A DNA stretch of 64,000 bases from CAXXOK01 sp963675655 (lineage in GTDB: Bacteria > Bacillota > Clostridia > Christensenellales > Aristaeellaceae), in NCBI GenBank assembly GCA_963675655.1, contig OY776489.1:1054001-1118000 (forward strand), given 5' to 3'. The position numbers and the translations under genes were made by a program. The notes beneath the pieces were generated by a model. That model was given only the letters and a program-made list of their open reading frames with translations, was not told the DNA's origin and ran no database searches. Below are positions 60,315 to 64,000 of the stretch, piece after piece (position 1 is the first letter of the stretch; every line of letters starts with the position of its first letter).

Positions 60315-61475
60315 ATGAACGAAAATATAACCCGTCTGGAATACGAAGGCAAAACGATCCTCCTCATCCCCACGGCCCACGTATCCAAGCAAAGCGTGGA
60401 GCTGGTAAAGCAGGTCGTAGCGGATGAAAAGCCGGACAGCATTTGCGTAGAGCTGGACGAGCAACGCTACCAGAACCTGCAAAACCCCAAAGCGTGGGAA
60501 AATACCGACATCGTGAAAGTAATTAAATCCAAAAAGGTCGGTTTTCTGCTGGCCAATCTGGTGCTTGGCTCCTACCAGAAGCGTATGGCGAAAAAGCTGA
60601 ACACCAACGTCGGGCAGGAAATGGTGCAGGGCGTACAAAGCGCCAAAGAGACCGGCGCCAATCTGGTGCTGGCCGACCGCAGCATACAGGCCACGTTTAT
60701 GCGCATCTGGCGCAAGCTGAATTTTTGGGAAAAGAGCAAACTGGTCTTTAACCTTGTGTTCTCCTTCGCAGTCGACGAGGACGTGACCGACGAAGATTTG
60801 CAAGCGCTGCTGGAAGGCGACATGCTGGAATCTGCGTTAAGCGACATGCGCAAGCAGTTTCCCAAAATCGGGCATATCCTCATCAGCGAGCGCGACCAGT
60901 ACCTGGCGGCGAAAATTAAAAGCGCCCCCGGCCCGAAGATCGTCGCAATTTTAGGCGGCGCGCATGTGCCCGGCGTGATCAAGGAAATTGAAAGCGACAC
61001 CACCGCCGATACCGAGGCGTTGGCGGAAGTCCCCACAAAAAAGAAGTACACCAAGTGGATCGGCTGGGCAATTCCCGTGCTGATTTTGGCGTTGATTACC
61101 TACGGCTTTATTACCAATACGGAAACGGGCCTGCGGCAGCTGACCTCCTGGGTGCTGTGGAACAGCTTTTTAGCGGCGGGCTTTACCGCGCTTGCGCTGG
61201 GGCATCCGCTGAGCATTCTCACCTCGTTTGTGGTCGCGCCCATCTCCTCGCTCAACCCCATGCTGGCGTGCGGTTGGTTCTCCGGGTTGGTGGAGGCTTC
61301 GCTGCGCAAGCCTACCGTGAAGGACGTAAACAACGTACCCGAAGATATTATGAGCTTCAAAGGCTTTTTTAAAAACCGCTTTCTGCGCATCATCCTCGTG
61401 GTGGTCATGGCGAACATCGGCAGCTCGCTGGGCACCTTTGTCGCCGGGCTGGATATTATCCGCAGCTTGTTTTAA
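60315..61475 (+). CDS. TraB/PrgY-family membrane protein
   Basis: The product is 386 residues. The soluble half (about 1-220) has the TraB features: LLIPTAHVSKQSVELVKQVV and SICVELDEQRY, plus GGAHVPGVIKEI. The C-terminal half carries about five hydrophobic helices (GWAIPVLILALITYGF, AGFTALALGHPLSIL, ISSLNPMLACGWFSGLV, ILVVVMANIGSSLGTFV). The family in enterococci limits pheromone signalling; in other bacteria its role is not established, so I do not assign one. Start is the ATG at 60315, preceded by GGAGAG; an in-frame ATG at 60285 is less likely. It is alone, with the repeat block downstream. Confidence 0.85.
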   Translation: MNENITRLEYEGKTILLIPTAHVSKQSVELVKQVVADEKPDSICVELDEQRYQNLQNPKAWENTDIVKVIKSKKVGFLLANLVLGSYQKRMAKKLNTNVGQEMVQGVQSAKETGANLVLADRSIQATFMRIWRKLNFWEKSKLVFNLVFSFAVDEDVTDEDLQALLEGDMLESALSDMRKQFPKIGHILISERDQYLAAKIKSAPGPKIVAILGGAHVPGVIKEIESDTTADTEALAEVPTKKKYTKWIGWAIPVLILALITYGFITNTETGLRQLTSWVLWNSFLAAGFTALALGHPLSILTSFVVAPISSLNPMLACGWFSGLVEASLRKPTVKDVNNVPEDIMSFKGFFKNRFLRIILVVVMANIGSSLGTFVAGLDIIRSLF

Positions 61476-61499
61476 GATTGCAGATCAAGCTATTATACG

Positions 61500-61862
61500 G
61501 GGGTTCCACCCCCACACCCCCGGCAAGGGCACTGCCCTTGCCCCGGTTTATCCGCGCTTCACGCGGATAAGTAGGATAGCATTGGTATGTTGACCAAGTT
61601 TGTTGGCTTGGCCGGATGGATGCGGGTACGAAGGCGGGGATACGTTACTCCCTGCAAAACACCCAAGCATAGCTTGCTTAATAAGCGCAGATGCTGGGAA
61701 ACAAGGATGGCAAGGGGATGCGCTTACTTTTTCGTAAGTGATTCCCCTTGCCATTTCGTAGTTGACACCGCAGATGGGTCTTTTTCAGCGAGCTGCCAGT
61801 AAGTGATTCCCTTTACCAGCCCCATGTTGGCACCGCGGATGAGCCGATTTCAGCAAGCTGGG
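61500..61862. repeat. Third, diverged copy of the palindromic repeat block
   Basis: The block has the same order as the arrays at 33118 and 34072: a GGCAAGGGCACTGCCCTTGCC hairpin core, TTATCCGCG/CGCGGATAA, TTGGCTTGGCCGGATGGA, then CATAGCTTGCT, GATGCTGGGAAACAAGGATG, CTTACTTTTTCGTAAGTGA and finally AGCAAGCTG. Many bases differ. It lies between the TraB gene and sufC. Confidence 0.8.
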
Positions 61863-61867
61863 TTCTC

Positions 61868-61896
61868 TTGAGAAATCAAGTCGTATGTGGTATCAT
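61868..61896 (+). promoter_or_regulatory. Promoter of sufC-sufB with an overlapping palindrome
   Basis: TTGAGA (61868-61873), exactly 17 bases, TATCAT (61891-61896) with TG before the -10. The palindrome CTTGAGAAATCAAG (61867-61880) overlaps the -35, so it could be a repressor site. Confidence 0.75.
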
Positions 61897-62054
61897 CTTT
61901 TCTGCGTTCTCCTTCTGCCGCCTTAGGGCACGGAAAGGGAGCGCAGTCACTGTATCACCGCAAAGCGGGCGGATGCGCCTTTCCAAAAGCGCGCATGAAA
62001 AACACACGCTTCGGCTTTGCAAATCGTATAGATAAGGAAAGGCGAACAGAAACC

Positions 62055-62825
62055 ATGAGCAGCACTCCAAATGTTTTGGAAATCAAGGATCTGTGCGTGG
62101 AAGCGGACGGTTACCGCCTGCTCAACCACCTGAACCTTGCCATACCCGAAGGGGAAGTGCATGCGCTGCTGGGGCAAAACGGCAGCGGTAAAACATCGCT
62201 GATGATGACCATTATGGGTTTTTCGGGCTATACCGTTACCCAGGGTCAAATTCTCTTCCGGGGGCAGGATATTACCCATATGGACGTATATGCGCGCGCA
62301 AAGCTAGGCATCGCCATAGCGCAGCAGCGGCCGCCCACCATTAACGGCGTTACCCTGCGCACCATTGTGATGCACGCGCTGAAAAACCAGCCCGACGCCG
62401 AAGCCCGCCTGACCCGGCTGGCGCGGGATACGAACATGGAAGCATTTTTAGACCGCAGCGTGAACGACGGCCTCTCCGGCGGGGAGATCAAGCGTGCGGA
62501 GCTAATGCAGCTATTGGCGCTCTCCCCTTCGTTTACCATGATGGACGAACCGGATTCGGGTGTGGATATTGAAGCGCTGGGGCTGGTCGGCCAGCTGATC
62601 GACCGGCTGTTTTCCCCGGACGAAGCGCACCCCGCCAAGCGCAACGCAGGCTTGATTATTACGCACAACGGAAGCATCCTCAACTATACGCACATCGACA
62701 AAGCCCACATTATGCTGGGCGGCAGCATCGGCTGCAGCGGCAATCCGGCCATTATGCTGGATCAAATCAGCAAGTGCGGGTACGAGGCATGTATCCATTG
62801 CATGGTGCGAGGTGAGCAGAAATGA
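62055..62825 (+). CDS. sufC: Fe-S assembly ATPase SufC
   Basis: SufC is the ABC-type ATPase of the SUF machinery that drives Fe-S cluster assembly on SufB. The 256-residue product has Walker A GQNGSGKTSLMM, signature LSGGEIKRAEL and Walker B FTMMDEPDSGVDIEA, plus the SufC-type GITHN-like IITHNGSIL. The ATG at 62055 has AAGGAAAGG upstream; an ATG at 61887 in the same frame lies in an unrelated leader. The 3' end overlaps sufB by four bases (ATGA). No sufD, sufS, sufU or sufE follows within the window. Confidence 0.95.
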   Translation: MSSTPNVLEIKDLCVEADGYRLLNHLNLAIPEGEVHALLGQNGSGKTSLMMTIMGFSGYTVTQGQILFRGQDITHMDVYARAKLGIAIAQQRPPTINGVTLRTIVMHALKNQPDAEARLTRLARDTNMEAFLDRSVNDGLSGGEIKRAELMQLLALSPSFTMMDEPDSGVDIEALGLVGQLIDRLFSPDEAHPAKRNAGLIITHNGSILNYTHIDKAHIMLGGSIGCSGNPAIMLDQISKCGYEACIHCMVRGEQK

Positions 62826-64000
62826 GCCAGACTAACGTACCCAACCTTTCGCAATATATCACAAGCGATTCGCAGCCCCCGGAGCAGCTGGTTTCACAAA
62901 CCGACATCCGCAAGGACGACGCGGAGGCTATGGCGGGCGCGGGCGTGCTGCTGGGCAGCGACCAGCGCGCGGGCACCATGGTCGTGCGCGACCACCAGCC
63001 TGTATGTGTGGACGCGCATTCCGGCGCGTTTGAAATGCTGCCGCTGGCCACGGCACTGGATAAATATTCGTGGCTCAAAGAGAAATACTATTTTAAAGCC
63101 GTTCCCGCGGATTATGACGACGTGGTCAAGGACTGCGCCGCGCAGGAAAAGCCGCTAGGCTTCTTTCTGCGGGTGCAGGCGGGCGCGAAGATCAAGCTGC
63201 CCTGTCAGGTCGCTATGTACATGGCCAGTGAGAACATCGCACAGATCGTGCATAACATCGTCATTCTGGAAGAGGGTTCCGAGCTGGAGCTGGTTACCGG
63301 CTGCGTGACCCACCACAAGGTGAACCGCGGCCTGCACATGGCCGTGGGGGAAAACTACATCGGTAAAAACGCAAAGCTCGTCAGCACTATGGTGCATTCG
63401 TGGGGCCCGGAGGTCATCACCTACCCGCGCACCGGCACCATTATAGAAGAAAACGGCCGTTTTGAAAGCAACTACGTTTCCCTGCGCCCTGCCAAGCAGG
63501 TGGTTAGCAACCCGCAAACCTTCCTCAATGGCCGCGGCGCAACCGCCAAGTATATGACGGTGGTTGTCAGCGCGCCGGGTTCGCTGATTAACACGCAGGG
63601 CACCGTATACTTAAACGCCCCCGATACCGGCGCGGAGCTGATGCACCGCGGCGTATGTACCGGCGGGGAGATGTATCAGGGCGGGCTGCTTGTAGGCAAC
63701 GCACCCTGCAAGGCGCACGTGGATTGCTCCGGTATGCTGCTGGACCCCACGGGCAAAGGCTTTATTGAGTCCATCCCCGGGCTGCGCTCCCATCACCCGG
63801 ACGCACGCATGAGCCACGAAGCCAGCATCGGCAAGATTGCGCCGGAAGAGGTAGAATACCTCATGTCCCATGGCATTGAGGAACAGGACGCTATTTCCCT
63901 GCTGATCCGCGGTTTTCTAGGCGCGGGCATTACGGGCCTTGGTAAAGAGATCGACGAGCAGATCGCCAACCTTACGGCGCTGGCCGGACACGGCGAATAA
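62822..64000 (+). CDS. sufB: SufB/SufD-family Fe-S scaffold protein
   Basis: The product is 392 residues and is complete, ending on the last base of the window. It belongs to the SufB/SufD beta-helix family: FKAVPADYDD, RVQAGAKIKLPCQVAMY, VHNIVILEEGSELELVTGC, HHKVNRGLHMAVGENY, LNAPDTGAELMHRGVCTGGE, HVDCSGMLLDP, GRSHHPDAR-like LRSHHPDARMSHEASIGKI, EEVEYLMSHGIEEQDA. Together with the preceding sufC this is a two-gene SufC-SufB set, the minimal form seen in some anaerobes and archaea. It is more SufB-like, though SufB and SufD are alike and the call is not exclusive. Confidence 0.9.
   Translation: MSQTNVPNLSQYITSDSQPPEQLVSQTDIRKDDAEAMAGAGVLLGSDQRAGTMVVRDHQPVCVDAHSGAFEMLPLATALDKYSWLKEKYYFKAVPADYDDVVKDCAAQEKPLGFFLRVQAGAKIKLPCQVAMYMASENIAQIVHNIVILEEGSELELVTGCVTHHKVNRGLHMAVGENYIGKNAKLVSTMVHSWGPEVITYPRTGTIIEENGRFESNYVSLRPAKQVVSNPQTFLNGRGATAKYMTVVVSAPGSLINTQGTVYLNAPDTGAELMHRGVCTGGEMYQGGLLVGNAPCKAHVDCSGMLLDPTGKGFIESIPGLRSHHPDARMSHEASIGKIAPEEVEYLMSHGIEEQDAISLLIRGFLGAGITGLGKEIDEQIANLTALAGHGE

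Overview
The window is high-GC, gene-dense bacterial chromosome, most likely from an uncultured Clostridia-type Firmicute. The indicators are the plsX-acpP-rnc-smc-ftsY block, DapL-type lysine/meso-diaminopimelate synthesis, NrdR, Hsp33, a two-gene sufC-sufB set, sigma-A style promoters and strong Shine-Dalgarno sites, with several TTG starts. The assignment to Clostridia is inference from gene content and order. I saw no rRNA, tRNA, CRISPR array, integrase or transposase.

Layout. 1-8504 (+) holds a transporter end, a DUF624-like membrane protein, a methyltransferase, hslO, a TPR protein, a HEAT-like protein, an HD hydrolase and a zinc-ribbon/TPR membrane protein; a GNAT gene with an unclear start follows. 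9488-18088 (-) is the most unusual part: a lipoprotein with a vWA-like start, a four-helix membrane protein, a tubulin-like GTPase and a 1212-residue protein with an actin/Hsp70-type ATPase half. 85-bp hairpin repeats sit in the middle of this set. 18239-20354 (-) is dapF-dapL. 20509-25994 (+) holds an O-antigen-ligase-like membrane protein, nrdR, polA and coaE. 26053-33111 (+) is a run of envelope and secreted proteins: an SLT protein, a solute-binding protein, a CHAP peptidase, a caspase-like protein and a GT2 glycosyltransferase. 33118-34714 is a 1.6-kb array of palindromic repeats; diverged relatives occur near 39784 and 61500.

34720-37193 (-) has a cytidylate-kinase-like protein and a Na/Pi cotransporter. 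37442-37692 is a structured RNA with its own consensus promoter, just ahead of a small CxxC zinc-ribbon gene. 38309-39669 is a broken DUF6056-type gene. 39925-53894 (-) is a long run of TIGR04076, DUF436, SpoU methyltransferase, GNAT, DUF975, ftsY, smc, rnc, acpP, plsX and a giant membrane-anchored beta-propeller protein; a lipase-like gene (54184-55827) follows on the same strand. 56020-64000 carries galM, a HAD phosphatase, xpt (-), a decayed secreted protein, a TraB/PrgY protein, a repeat block and sufC-sufB, which ends on the last base.

As a whole, most of the window is housekeeping: lysine/peptidoglycan precursors, phospholipid initiation, chromosome and membrane-targeting machinery, and Fe-S assembly. 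The accessory interest lies in the tubulin/actin/lipoprotein cluster, the structured RNA, the palindromic repeat family and the secreted protease/hydrolase run.
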